From contig NZ_CP010897.2 of assembly GCF_000934605.2 (NCBI RefSeq), positions 5,572,001 to 5,636,000 of the forward strand: 64,000 nucleotides of DNA, read 5' to 3'. The position numbers and the translations under genes are program-made. Under the pieces are notes generated by a model, which saw nothing but the letters and a program-made list of their open reading frames with translations, searched no databases and was not told the DNA's origin. The DNA comes from Pandoraea vervacti. Lineage in GTDB: Bacteria; Pseudomonadota; Gammaproteobacteria; Burkholderiales; Burkholderiaceae. Below are positions 8,958-17,718 of this stretch, one piece after another (positions within the stretch are counted from its first letter, which is position 1; each line of letters opens with the position of its first letter).

Positions 8958-9047
8958 ATGCAACCTATCGAAATTGAACCGAAGCTGTCGAACCAATCGA
9001 ACGACGCATACAACACTCCTCACACCGCTCCGGCAAAGCACGACTGA
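8958..9047 (+). CDS. 29-residue putative precursor (or scaffold) peptide
   Basis: A 29-codon gene, shorter than usual gene-calling limits, sits at the head of the modification operon. It has the strongest ribosome binding site of the group (AAAGGAGA, 8 bases before the ATG). The peptide starts MQPIEIEPKL, has a middle rich in Asn, Ser and Gln, and ends HTAPAKHD. It contains no Cys, Trp or Phe. Possible sites for modification are Ser11, Ser14, Tyr18, Thr20, His22, Thr23, Lys27 and His28. The acidic, proline-containing start resembles leader segments of ribosomally made modified peptides. A hairpin and then the SagB-like gene follow within 57 bp. That it is a RiPP precursor or a carrier peptide is inference from size, signal strength and neighbours. 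Confidence 0.65.
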   Translation: MQPIEIEPKLSNQSNDAYNTPHTAPAKHD

Positions 9048-9060
9048 GGACCCCGGATTG

Positions 9061-9094
9061 GCAAATCGGGCGGCATGACCCGCGTCCGATTTGC
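9061..9094 (+). promoter_or_regulatory. Intercistronic hairpin after the peptide gene
   Basis: A 9-bp perfect stem (GCAAATCGG at 9061-9069 with CCGATTTGC at 9086-9094), extended by partial GC pairs, lies between the peptide stop and the next start. There is no T run after it, so it is not a full terminator. Such hairpins in peptide operons often protect or partially terminate the message, giving more peptide than enzyme. Confidence 0.55.
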
Positions 9095-9103
9095 AGAACG
9101 GGC

Positions 9104-10165
9104 ATGTCAATGACACCAACCCTATTTATCAAGATCCTAGACGGACGACTTGTGCTCTGGGATTACCAAAACCACAAGCAATTTCTAATACGTCCAGAAC
9201 ACGCATCGCGGCTTCTGGAGTTGGTCGCCGGATTCGAACGACGCGACGATGCAATTGACAAGGAAATCACCGAAGCGGACCTGCTTTCGAATATTGACCC
9301 TCAGGAATGGGGCTGGGACTGCCTCTCCCGAATATTTCACGTTGGCACCCAGGTTCCCAGAAAAGAACATGCTCCCGAGCCCCGCCCTTATCTGGAATAT
9401 ATCCGACACTGTGCGTCGGTAGCAGATCGAATTCCCGAGAACGAAATATTACGTCCCGGGCCAATTACGCCGCTGCCCCCTCCTCAAGCGATCGTCGGGC
9501 GAGATTTTGACCGAACGCTTCGTGGTCGAAAGACCTGCCGTTCATTCTTGAATCGCTCAATACCGTTCCAGGACGTAGCAAATACCTTATGGGCAACTTT
9601 TGGTGCTGTCCATGGAGGCTCGCGAACTGACCTGGAACAGTTCGGAATGCGACCAGTAGGCTATCGACGCACATCCCCGTCCGGAGGATCGATGCAGCCG
9701 AGTGAGCCTTATCTTCTCGCTTTCAACGTAGGCGGTCTCGCCCCGGGAATCTACCACTACCGCTCCCTTCGCCACGAGCTTTCCTATATCGCCGCCGCGC
9801 CTGATATGAACATGCTATGCGACATCCTATGCGGCCAAACTGCCGCAAATGATCTGGCATACGGCGTCTTTGTGACTTCGCGCTTCGACAAGCTCTGGTG
9901 GAAATACCCACACTCTCGTGCTTACCGGGTCGCCTTGATGGATGTCGGTTGCCTTGTGCAAACGTTCCAATTGGTATCGACGGCGTTGGGTATTCAGACC
10001 TGGCCCACCGGATACTTCATCGACGCCGACGCCAACGCTCTGCTGGCCGTCGACGGAATAAAGGAGTCGGTTCTCTTTTTTCTGGGCGCGGGATACGGGG
10101 ATGGCCCGGTCGCACGTGACGCGCTAGCGGCAATGCGATACTTATCCGAGGAAAACAACCGGTGA
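9104..10165 (+). CDS. SagB-type (ThcOx) FMN-dependent peptide dehydrogenase
   Basis: This 353-residue protein is a nitroreductase-fold flavoenzyme of the SagB/ThcOx type. Residues 1-100 form an extra N-terminal domain of the kind seen in SagB proteins (FIKILDGRLVLWDY). The flavin domain starts with RKTCRSF at 142-148. The diagnostic RRTSPSGGSMQP stretch at 188-199 matches the family's R-SPSGG-P pattern, followed by LAPGIYHY. In known RiPP pathways SagB oxidises azolines to azoles after a YcaO cyclodehydratase, but no YcaO or LanB-like gene is present here and the upstream peptide has no Cys. The real substrate may therefore differ. The ATG at 9104 has a weak ribosome site; ATG 9110 is an alternative. 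The stop overlaps the next start by 4 bases. G+C is clearly below that of trpS. Confidence 0.85.
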   Translation: MSMTPTLFIKILDGRLVLWDYQNHKQFLIRPEHASRLLELVAGFERRDDAIDKEITEADLLSNIDPQEWGWDCLSRIFHVGTQVPRKEHAPEPRPYLEYIRHCASVADRIPENEILRPGPITPLPPPQAIVGRDFDRTLRGRKTCRSFLNRSIPFQDVANTLWATFGAVHGGSRTDLEQFGMRPVGYRRTSPSGGSMQPSEPYLLAFNVGGLAPGIYHYRSLRHELSYIAAAPDMNMLCDILCGQTAANDLAYGVFVTSRFDKLWWKYPHSRAYRVALMDVGCLVQTFQLVSTALGIQTWPTGYFIDADANALLAVDGIKESVLFFLGAGYGDGPVARDALAAMRYLSEENNR

Positions 10166-11748
10166 AAATTCTCTCTTTTAAACCCGGGCATGACGGCTGT
10201 GCGACCTTTATCGATGGCGGTGTTCTGCAGTTCTCGTACGAAGCGGAAAAGGACTCCTCTGCTCGATTTGCCGCCCTTGACCCGTCGTCAATTGTAAACG
10301 CGTTTCAGCAAGTCGCCTCCGCCCCGGATGTTATCGCAATAAGCGGATGGCAGGAAACCGGCGGAAACCTGACAAAATCAGTTGGCGGCGGATACTTCGG
10401 ACTCGAAGTTCCTCCTAGTAGGACCATTACGATATTTGATCGCGAGACGATTCTCTTTTCTTCGTCGCACGAGCGTTCGCACATTCTGTGCGCTTACGCC
10501 CTTTCTCCCTTTCCACAAGGAACTCCATGCTACGCATTGGTGTGGGAGGGATATTTGGGACGATTCTATTATGTCGACGCAGCGCTGAATATTCGACTTC
10601 TATGCGACATCATGTGCGCACCGGGAATCCGATATGCTTTCGCTTACGGACTTATAGATCCCACGTTCAATCTTCCGAAAGCGGCAATTAGGCTTTCAGA
10701 TGCGGGAAAGCTGATGGCGTTGGCCGCATTCTGCGATCACGTTGTCCCAACCCCGGAAGAAGAGTGCCTAGTCGAAAAGTTGCTTTCGAGACCAAAGGAA
10801 ATTCCATATTTATCGAAAGAAGACTTCCGCGACTTTTCGCAATACAACTGTGGCGTCACATCAAACATCGGGAAGAGGTTGGCTCGACTGATTTCAGACG
10901 CCATATATACCCGCTTCGAATCAGCGATGCACCACCATATCCAGCGGCGTGCACCTCTCTTGATCGCTGGAGGTTGCGGCCTGAACTGCGACTGGAACTC
11001 GTCTTTCGCCGAGACGGGAATGTTCTCGGATGTCTTTGTTCCACCGTGTGCGAATGACAGCGGTTCTGCAATAGGTACCGCTGCCGATGCACAGTTTCAC
11101 CTGAGCGGATCGGCAAAAATTGAATGGTCTGTGTATTCCGGCCAGCCTTTCATCCTTGACGAATTGAAGCACGAAGACTTCGTCTCGTTCCCGGCGTCAC
11201 CATCTCTCGTTGCCAAGCATCTTTTCGATGGAGCAATTCTGGGCTGGGCTGACGGAAATGCTGAAATCGGACCCCGTGCGCTCGGACATCGCTCAATCCT
11301 CGCCAGTCCGTTGGAAAAAAGTACGCTTGAAAAAATAAATCTTCTGAAACGAAGAGAAGGGTTCCGCCCGATCGCGCCCATATGTCGGGAAGAGGAGGTG
11401 GCGGAACATTTCTTTCCCGCAACACCGAGCCCATTTATGCTGCATTTTCGCCGTGTGATCAATCCTCGGCTGCCGGCAATCACCCACGTTGACGGTTCTG
11501 CCCGGGTGCAGACGCTATCGAATACGCAGAATCCGAATCTTCATGAAGTCCTTGGCGAATTTCGTCGGCTTTCCGGGTTAGGCGTGTTGTGCAATACGTC
11601 GCTCAATTTCAACGGAAATGGCTTCATTAACCGATCATCCGATTTGGCTCGCTTCGCGAGCCAAATCGGACTAGACGGGTTCGTCATTACGAACCGGTTG
11701 TACATGCGAAAACAGAACATCACGCCACCACAGAGAGATCTGCTTTGA
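10162..11748 (+). CDS. Carbamoyltransferase of the NodU/CmcH/TobZ family
   Basis: This 528-residue protein matches the O-carbamoyltransferases that use carbamoyl phosphate and ATP, making carbamoyl-adenylate and passing the carbamoyl group to a hydroxyl of a natural product. The N-terminal Kae1-like domain shows HDGCATF and the metal-binding pair His103/His107 in SHERSH. Later come GGCGLNCDWN, the nucleotide-site variant NDSGSAIG, GNAEIGPRALGHRSI near 365-379, and the C-terminal NTSLNFNG near 478. All key family motifs seem intact. The GTG start at 10162 overlaps the preceding stop (GTGA), and its own stop overlaps the MFS start, so the three genes are translationally coupled. Its target is unknown; Ser, Thr or Tyr of the 29-residue peptide is one hypothesis. 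Confidence 0.88.
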   Translation: MKILSFKPGHDGCATFIDGGVLQFSYEAEKDSSARFAALDPSSIVNAFQQVASAPDVIAISGWQETGGNLTKSVGGGYFGLEVPPSRTITIFDRETILFSSSHERSHILCAYALSPFPQGTPCYALVWEGYLGRFYYVDAALNIRLLCDIMCAPGIRYAFAYGLIDPTFNLPKAAIRLSDAGKLMALAAFCDHVVPTPEEECLVEKLLSRPKEIPYLSKEDFRDFSQYNCGVTSNIGKRLARLISDAIYTRFESAMHHHIQRRAPLLIAGGCGLNCDWNSSFAETGMFSDVFVPPCANDSGSAIGTAADAQFHLSGSAKIEWSVYSGQPFILDELKHEDFVSFPASPSLVAKHLFDGAILGWADGNAEIGPRALGHRSILASPLEKSTLEKINLLKRREGFRPIAPICREEEVAEHFFPATPSPFMLHFRRVINPRLPAITHVDGSARVQTLSNTQNPNLHEVLGEFRRLSGLGVLCNTSLNFNGNGFINRSSDLARFASQIGLDGFVITNRLYMRKQNITPPQRDLL

Positions 11749-12962
11749 CCTCTGCTTTGCGCGAAAGAAGCTACCTGCGCCTGCTTGCCTCGCGTGCGAT
11801 TGGCGCCGCCGTTCTGTGGATAGACTTCACTTTGATCTTCGAAAGTCTGGCGTTCCAGTGGACCGTCGACTCCGTGGTCATCGGTCTTGCCATGATGCTC
11901 TATGGCGTTCCCGGCGTACTTGCTGGCCCCTGGGTCGGGGCCGTCGTTGACCGGCATTGTCCATGGTCAATGCTCCGCTGGAGCTATGTCCTGCGGGCGG
12001 CAGCGGCGTTGGCGCTTTGGCTCGCGCCCACCCTTCCCATTTTTCTGGTGTGCATCGCGTTGAAAGGCCTCGCCAACCTTCTTCCCGGCCCGGCAGAACA
12101 ATTATTGTTTAGGCGATTGCTGAACAATGAAGCGCTTGTGGCCAATACGAGCCGCGTCGCCCTGATTGATCAAGGGGCGAAACTGCTCGCGCCGCTTTTT
12201 GCTGCAATGTGCGTGGCGTGTCACGTGCCGGGATTTGCCATTTCTGCTTCGCTGAGCATGACCGGCGTCATTCTGCTGTCTCGACGACCGTCGGAAAACC
12301 ACGAGTCTGCGAGTGGCGCCAGCGGCTCGAATGGCTCCAATGGCTCCCGTCCTGTCTGGGCCGTCTTTTGCGCGGTTTTGCGAAATCATCCAGGCTTGCG
12401 CCGCGTCTTTGTTGTTACGTTATGCCAGGCGTTCGTACTCGGTTTTTATGATGCCTTGCTCGCTTTGTTCCTGAAAACCCGCGGGTATTCCGACGGTACC
12501 TTCGGAAATATCGTCGGGTGCACCGCAGCAGGCGCCATCCTTGGATCAGTGGTATTCAAGACCGCTGTGCAACACCTGTCGCCACGTACTTTACTCGCGA
12601 CGTCGTCAATACTCTTTGGCGCTACCGTCTTGACGCCTGCCATCATGGTTTACGCAAACGTGGTCATACCGCCTTCCACCATGCTCTCCCTCTGGGTCGT
12701 CAACGGATTCGCATACGGTGTAGGCAGTATGTTGGTGATGCTCACGTTTCAGCAACACTGTCCGCGCGAAGTCCTGGGAACGGTAACGTCGACTGCACGG
12801 AGTACACAGATCCTACTGATGATCGTTGCCCCACTGTTGGGCGGCGCCCTGTCGAACATCACCAGTACCGAGTTCGTATTCTTTTGCGCCGGCGCCACGG
12901 CAGTCGGACTTGGGATATTCGCCGCGGCGGTCCCCGTCTCGCGGGACAAGCCTCATCGATAA
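11745..12962 (+). CDS. MFS transporter, probable exporter of the operon product
   Basis: This 405-residue integral membrane protein has about 12 hydrophobic segments in the arrangement of drug- and product-exporting MFS proteins. Motif-A-like sequence appears as GPWVGAVVDRHCPW after helix 2. A flexible Ser/Gly/Asn linker (SGASGSNGSNGS) lies between the two halves near residue 190. The start is a TTG at 11745 that overlaps the carbamoyltransferase stop by four bases, so it belongs to the same operon. In natural-product clusters an MFS at the end of the operon normally exports the product and confers self-resistance. The gene is followed by a terminator shared with the converging oxidoreductase gene. 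Confidence 0.85.
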   Translation: MTSALRERSYLRLLASRAIGAAVLWIDFTLIFESLAFQWTVDSVVIGLAMMLYGVPGVLAGPWVGAVVDRHCPWSMLRWSYVLRAAAALALWLAPTLPIFLVCIALKGLANLLPGPAEQLLFRRLLNNEALVANTSRVALIDQGAKLLAPLFAAMCVACHVPGFAISASLSMTGVILLSRRPSENHESASGASGSNGSNGSRPVWAVFCAVLRNHPGLRRVFVVTLCQAFVLGFYDALLALFLKTRGYSDGTFGNIVGCTAAGAILGSVVFKTAVQHLSPRTLLATSSILFGATVLTPAIMVYANVVIPPSTMLSLWVVNGFAYGVGSMLVMLTFQQHCPREVLGTVTSTARSTQILLMIVAPLLGGALSNITSTEFVFFCAGATAVGLGIFAAAVPVSRDKPHR

Positions 12963-12964
12963 AA

Positions 12965-12999
12965 ATAGGGCGTGAGACAAAAAACATCGCTCACGCCCA
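12965..12999 (-). terminator. Terminator of the indolepyruvate oxidoreductase gene
   Basis: A 9-bp perfect stem (GGGCGTGAG at 12969-12977 and its complement at 12991-12999) lies between the two converging genes. On the minus strand it is followed by an AT-rich stretch with a run of five T, fitting a terminator for the oxidoreductase gene. The stem may also slow transcription from the peptide operon. Confidence 0.7.
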
Positions 13000-13062
13000 C
13001 CGTACTTCGTCGCATTTCAGCCCCTGCAATCCGACACACTGGCGGAAAGCGGCGCATTTAAC

Positions 13063-16000
13063 TCAGCGCGTCGTCACCACCGGAATGCCCTTGAGCGACT
13101 TGCCGCTGGTGCGTGCGTGCGCCAACGCCTGTTCGACGGCGTCGCCCGTGGCCGGGGTAATGCCCAGGCGGCCGGCGATGGTCGCCTCCACACGTTTGGC
13201 CATCGCCAGATTCGCCAGCTTCACGTGACCGTAGCCGCGAATCTTCGCCGGCACTTCGGCAAGTGCGATCGCATCCGCCAGCGTATCGGCCGAGAGACCC
13301 GCCAGCGCACGCTCCATCGTCGCACGGTAATCCACGATCAACTGACGCTCCATGCGGCGCTCCAGCGTGTAACCGAAGACGTCGAGCGCACCGCCACGCA
13401 AGCCGCGCAACTTCGCCATGCCACGCAGCACCGGCCACAGCCACGGGCCGATCGTCACCTTCTTCGGCGCGCCACCGTCTTTGCCACGCGCGATGAGCGG
13501 CGGCGCCATGTGGAACTCCAGGCGGAAGTCACGCCCCGGCTTGCCCTCGAACGTTTCGCCCAGTGCGTCGGTGAATGCCGTTTGTGCATACAAACGCGCG
13601 ACTTCGTACTCATCCTTGTACGCCATCAGACGCGACAGCTGCTGAGCGACGGCACGCGCCAAACACCCCGGCGCGCCGGCCACACGCGTTTCCGCATCGG
13701 CGACCTGCTGCACGAATGCCTTGAATTGGGACGCATACGCGGCACTCTGGTACTGCGTGAGCAACGCCACGCGATGGGCGACGAGCGCATCGAGCGCCAT
13801 GTCGTCCCCCACCGGTGCATGCATCGGCGCGCGGGTAGCATCAGCGGCCTTCATCGTCGTCTCGGTGAGCGCGGCGGGATCGCCTGCGGCCAGACGTCCG
13901 ATGGCCAATGCCAGCTGGTTCATCGGCACCGCCACGTTGTTCAGTTCGATGGCGCGTTGCAGTGCATGCAGCGACACTGGCACGAGGCCCAACTGCCATG
14001 CATAACCGAGCATGATGATGTTCGACCCCATCGTGTCGCCGAGGAAGCGTTGGGCCAGCGCCTGCGCATCGCACGCGTCGAGCTTGGCGTTCCCCGCTGC
14101 GTGACGCATCTTCTCGAGCAACGCGTCGGCATGCAGATTCGCGTCAGGGTTCTGCACGAACGTCGCGTTCGGAATGGCATGGGTGTTGACGACCACACGC
14201 GTGCGGTCGCGACGCACCGTTTGCAAGGCGTCGGCGCTCGCACCCACGACCATGTCGCAAGCGAGCAGCACGTCGGCCTGCTGCGTGTCGATGCGCACCT
14301 GATTGAGCGCCTGCGGCGTGTTGGCAAAGCGCACGAACGACAGCACCGCGCCGCCCTTCTGCGCGAAGCCCATGAAGTCGAGCACGGAAGCGCTCTTGCC
14401 TTCGAGGTGCGCCGCCATCGTGATGAGCGCGCCGATCGTCACGACGCCCGTGCCGCCCACGCCCGTGACCATGATGTCGAACGGCGCGTCGCCCGCGAGC
14501 GCCACCGGTTGCGGCAGCGCGTTAAGGCGTCCCTCGAACGCCGCCTGATCGAACGCGGCTGCGAGCGCCTTCTTCAACTGCGCGCCCTTGACCGACACGA
14601 AACTCGGACAAAAGCCGTTCACGCACGAGAAATCCTTGTTGCAGGACGACTGATCGATACGACGCTTGCGCCCCATCGCCGTTTCCACCGGCTCCACCGA
14701 CAAGCAGTTCGATGCCACGCCGCAATCGCCGCAGCCTTCGCAAACCGCTTCGTTGATGAACAAGCGGCGATCCGGATTCGGAAATTCGTTTTTCTTGCGA
14801 CGACGACGCTTCTCCGCCGCGCAAGTCTGATCGTAGATGAGCACGGTCGCGCCCGGGATCTCGCGCAGTTCGCGCTGCACGGCGTCGAGCTCGCTGCGAT
14901 GATGGAACGTCGTGCCCTTCGGGAACTGCCCTTCGTGACCGACGTACTTCTCGGGCTCATCGCTCACCACGACGAGCTTCGCAATGCCTTCGGCCTCGAC
15001 CTGACGCGCGATCTGCGGCACGGAAATCGAGCCGTCCACCGGCTGACCGCCGGTCATCGCGACCGCATCGTTGTATAGGATCTTGTAGGTGATGTTCGCC
15101 TTCGAGGCGACTGCCTGACGAATCGCCAGCAACCCCGAGTGGAAGTACGTGCCGTCGCCCAGATTCTGGAAAACGTGGGCACGCTTCGTGAAGTGCGAAT
15201 GCGCCGCCCAGTCCACGCCCTCGCCGCCCATCTGGATCAGGCCGGTGGTATCGCGGTCCATCCACGACGCCATGAAGTGACAGCCGATCCCCGCCTGCGC
15301 GATGGAACCTTCGGGCACTTTCGTCGATGTGTTGTGCGGACACCCCGAGCAGAAGTACGGCACGCGGCGCACGCCGTCGGCAGCATTCGACAGGATGTCA
15401 TGCGCCACGAGATCGACCACGCGCTCGCGGCGATCGAGCGTCGGACGATGCTTCGCCAGCCACTCGGCGAACACCGGCAGCACGCGCGACGGACGCAGTT
15501 CGCCCAGCGCGGAGAGCAAGGTGCGCCCTTCGGCATCGGTCTTGCCCAGCACGACCGGACGCGTGCCGGTGGTGCGGTTGTAGAGGTACTGCTTGATCTG
15601 CTGTTCGACGACCGGGCCCTTTTCCTCGATGACGAGAATTTCCTTCAGCCCGGCAACGAAGGTGTCCAGACGCGACATGTCCAGCGGAAACGACAGACCC
15701 ACCTTGTAGATGCGCACTCCGGCCGCCGCGAGATCGTCGACCGTGATGTCCAGACGGCGCAGCGTTTCCATCAGATCGAGGTGCGCCTTGCCGCACGTCA
15801 CGATACCGATATCGGCATCGGGCGCCGACGCAATCCACTTGTCGATGCTGTTCACGCGCGAGAAGGCGCGGACGGCGTCGAGCTTGTCGGCCAGACGCGC
15901 TTCGAGCGCAAGACTCGGCAGATCGGGCCAGCGGTTGTGCAAGCCGCCCGCAGGTGCAACGTAATCGAGCGGCTCGGTCCAGTCGGTACGGATCTTGTCG

Positions 16001-16689
16001 AGGTCGACCGTGCCGCGCGACTCGACCGTCTCGGAGATGGCCTTCAGACCCGCCCACGCGCCGGAAAAACGCGACAGCGCATACCCGTAAAGGCCGAATT
16101 CGACGAGTTCGCCAATATCCGCCGGATTGAGCACCGGCATGCTCCACGACATCATCGTGAAATCGCTCTGATGCGGCATCGACGAGGACACGCAACCGTG
16201 GTCGTCCCCCGCCACCACCAGCACGCCGCCGTGACGCGACGCCCCGTACGCGTTACCGTGCTTGAGTGCATCGCCCGCGCGATCCACGCCCGGCCCCTTC
16301 CCGTACCACATGCCGAACACGCCCTCGACGGTGCGCTCGGGATCCGCTTCCACACGTTGCGTGCCCATCACTGCCGTGCCGCCAAGCTCTTCGTTGATGG
16401 CGGGCAGGAATTTCACGTTCGCCGCATCGAGCAACTTCTTCGCCTTCCACAACTGCTGATCCACGCCGCCCAGCGGCGAGCCCCGATAGCCGCTGATGAA
16501 ACCGGCGGTATTCAGGCCACGCGCGGCGTCGAGTTGGTGCTGCATCAGCAAGATGCGCACGAGCGCCTGCGTGCCGGTCAGGAAAATCTGGCCTTTGCGC
16601 GCCGTCAGCGCGTCGGAGAGTTGATAGTCGGGATGGGCCAGCGGGTTGGCCGTGGGCGTCGCGAGTGCGGCGCGCATGGGGGCATTCAT
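13063..16689 (-). CDS. Indolepyruvate ferredoxin oxidoreductase family protein (fused subunits)
   Basis: This 1208-residue fused 2-oxoacid:ferredoxin oxidoreductase probably decarboxylates indolepyruvate or related aryl/branched 2-oxoacids to acyl-CoA in amino acid breakdown. The N-terminal half carries the pyrimidine-binding domain (FISGYRGSPLGGVD) and a TPP-binding domain around residues 470-600 (GCHFMASW). A 4Fe-4S motif (CEGCGDCG, then CNKDFSC) lies at about 647-685, and the gamma-like domain follows with GVGGTGVVTIGALI. This single-chain layout is typical of Burkholderiaceae. The ATG at 16689 is chosen because GGAGATACC lies just upstream; the frame extends 41 codons further without support. 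It is divergent from an Lrp-type regulator, its likely controller. Confidence 0.93.
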   Translation of the reverse strand: MNAPMRAALATPTANPLAHPDYQLSDALTARKGQIFLTGTQALVRILLMQHQLDAARGLNTAGFISGYRGSPLGGVDQQLWKAKKLLDAANVKFLPAINEELGGTAVMGTQRVEADPERTVEGVFGMWYGKGPGVDRAGDALKHGNAYGASRHGGVLVVAGDDHGCVSSSMPHQSDFTMMSWSMPVLNPADIGELVEFGLYGYALSRFSGAWAGLKAISETVESRGTVDLDKIRTDWTEPLDYVAPAGGLHNRWPDLPSLALEARLADKLDAVRAFSRVNSIDKWIASAPDADIGIVTCGKAHLDLMETLRRLDITVDDLAAAGVRIYKVGLSFPLDMSRLDTFVAGLKEILVIEEKGPVVEQQIKQYLYNRTTGTRPVVLGKTDAEGRTLLSALGELRPSRVLPVFAEWLAKHRPTLDRRERVVDLVAHDILSNAADGVRRVPYFCSGCPHNTSTKVPEGSIAQAGIGCHFMASWMDRDTTGLIQMGGEGVDWAAHSHFTKRAHVFQNLGDGTYFHSGLLAIRQAVASKANITYKILYNDAVAMTGGQPVDGSISVPQIARQVEAEGIAKLVVVSDEPEKYVGHEGQFPKGTTFHHRSELDAVQRELREIPGATVLIYDQTCAAEKRRRRKKNEFPNPDRRLFINEAVCEGCGDCGVASNCLSVEPVETAMGRKRRIDQSSCNKDFSCVNGFCPSFVSVKGAQLKKALAAAFDQAAFEGRLNALPQPVALAGDAPFDIMVTGVGGTGVVTIGALITMAAHLEGKSASVLDFMGFAQKGGAVLSFVRFANTPQALNQVRIDTQQADVLLACDMVVGASADALQTVRRDRTRVVVNTHAIPNATFVQNPDANLHADALLEKMRHAAGNAKLDACDAQALAQRFLGDTMGSNIIMLGYAWQLGLVPVSLHALQRAIELNNVAVPMNQLALAIGRLAAGDPAALTETTMKAADATRAPMHAPVGDDMALDALVAHRVALLTQYQSAAYASQFKAFVQQVADAETRVAGAPGCLARAVAQQLSRLMAYKDEYEVARLYAQTAFTDALGETFEGKPGRDFRLEFHMAPPLIARGKDGGAPKKVTIGPWLWPVLRGMAKLRGLRGGALDVFGYTLERRMERQLIVDYRATMERALAGLSADTLADAIALAEVPAKIRGYGHVKLANLAMAKRVEATIAGRLGITPATGDAVEQALAHARTSGKSLKGIPVVTTR

Positions 16690-16922
16690 TCGGTATCTCC
16701 TGATCCCCGCACCGGCTGTCGCGCTGTCGTCATCGGCGTCGGCCCGACATCCGGCGGTACTGCGGGGGCATTTGTTCTGTTCGTCTCGACGCGAATCGCA
16801 TAGAACGGCCACGCGTCGGTTATGGAAGCAGTGTATGGGGAGGCCGGAGAAAGATTTTTACTATTTCACTCGTTTGAGCGCACAATAAGAAACGTTTATT
16901 TCGATAAAGGCAGTTTTGAGAA
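16690..16922. promoter_or_regulatory. Divergent promoter region, oxidoreductase / Lrp regulator
   Basis: This spacer of 233 bp separates two divergent genes. The half nearest the regulator (16845-16920) is AT-rich, with stretches such as TTTTTACTATTTCA and AATAAGAAACG, and is the likely site of promoter and Lrp binding. No exact operator was assigned. Confidence 0.4.
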
Positions 16923-17384
16923 ATGGAATTACTCGATAACTTTGCCCGACAGATCCTGCGCCTGTTGCAGATCGATTCCCGGCGCTCCGCGCAGGAGTTG
17001 TCCGAAAACGTAGGTCTGTCGGCCACGCCGTGCTGGCGTCGCATCAAGGACATGGAGCAAAGCGGCGTGATCCAGCGCTACACCGTGCTGCTCGACCGGG
17101 AAAAGCTGGGGTTGCACGTGTGCGCCCTCGCGCACGTGCAACTCACACGTCACACGGAAGGCGGCACGGAGCAGTTCGAGCGTGAAATCCGCTCGTGTCC
17201 CGAGGTCACCGAGTGCTACAGCACCACGGGGGAAGCCGACTACATCCTCAAAATCGTGGCGCCGGACATCAAGGCCTACGACGCGTTTCTGCACGAACAC
17301 ATCTTCCGGTTGCCTGCGGTCTCGAACGTGAAGACGAGCGTGGTGCTACGAGAAATCAAGTTCGACACGAGCCTTCCGATCTGA
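16923..17384 (+). CDS. Lrp/AsnC-family transcriptional regulator
   Basis: This 153-residue DNA-binding protein has an N-terminal helix-turn-helix (LDNFARQILRLLQIDSR, then LSENVGLSATPCWRRIK) and a C-terminal RAM ligand-binding domain with CPEVTECYSTTGEADYILK. Length and layout are normal for the feast/famine regulator family. It is divergent from the indolepyruvate oxidoreductase gene. Family members in this arrangement usually respond to an amino acid and control the divergent catabolic gene; an aromatic or branched amino acid is the plausible effector, by inference. Confidence 0.92.
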   Translation: MELLDNFARQILRLLQIDSRRSAQELSENVGLSATPCWRRIKDMEQSGVIQRYTVLLDREKLGLHVCALAHVQLTRHTEGGTEQFEREIRSCPEVTECYSTTGEADYILKIVAPDIKAYDAFLHEHIFRLPAVSNVKTSVVLREIKFDTSLPI

Positions 17385-17528
17385 GCCCGACGGGCGGGGG
17401 GGCGATCATGGCTGCCGTGGTCGCCGGCGGGTGCCTGCGTGCCCTTGCGCGCCCTTCGTTTGCTTCCCACACGTTGACATTGCACAACATTCGCACTTGA
17501 CGTCCCGGAAAATCCCGGCTAAAAATGC

Positions 17529-17543
17529 AAATGATTCTCATTT
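17529..17543 (+). promoter_or_regulatory. Fur box upstream of the heme receptor gene
   Basis: The sequence AAATGATTCTCATTT is a perfect 15-bp palindrome (AAATGA-TTC-TCATTT) in an A/T-rich setting. It closely resembles Fur-binding sites found ahead of TonB-dependent receptor genes. It lies 176-190 bp before the hmuR start and predicts iron-repressed expression of the whole heme uptake operon. Confidence 0.8.
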
Positions 17544-17718
17544 AAACATCGAATCAAGTTCTTCGTCCGAGGCCGACACAACGGCCGGGTGGCGCAAGAG
17601 TTTTTCGCCAGCCGCGCCTGCCAGCGTGTTGTGAAGCGTCGAGAAAGACGTTGACCACACGCCGATTGTCACGAGCGCTTGCCAGCCAGCAACGGGGTTT
17701 TTGCACTGGAGAGCAGCA

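Noticed and set aside
8864..8977. 38-codon frame just before and overlapping the 29-residue peptide gene
   Set aside because: Its purine-rich stretch sits too close to the ATG, and it overlaps the better-supported peptide gene in another frame.
8958..9047. The short peptide as a trp-type leader controlling trpS
   Set aside because: It points away from trpS, contains no Trp codon, and belongs to the downstream operon by direction and spacing.
15139..16803. Long plus-strand frame of over 550 codons opposite the indolepyruvate oxidoreductase
   Set aside because: It is the antisense shadow of a clear enzyme gene; high G+C makes such frames common.
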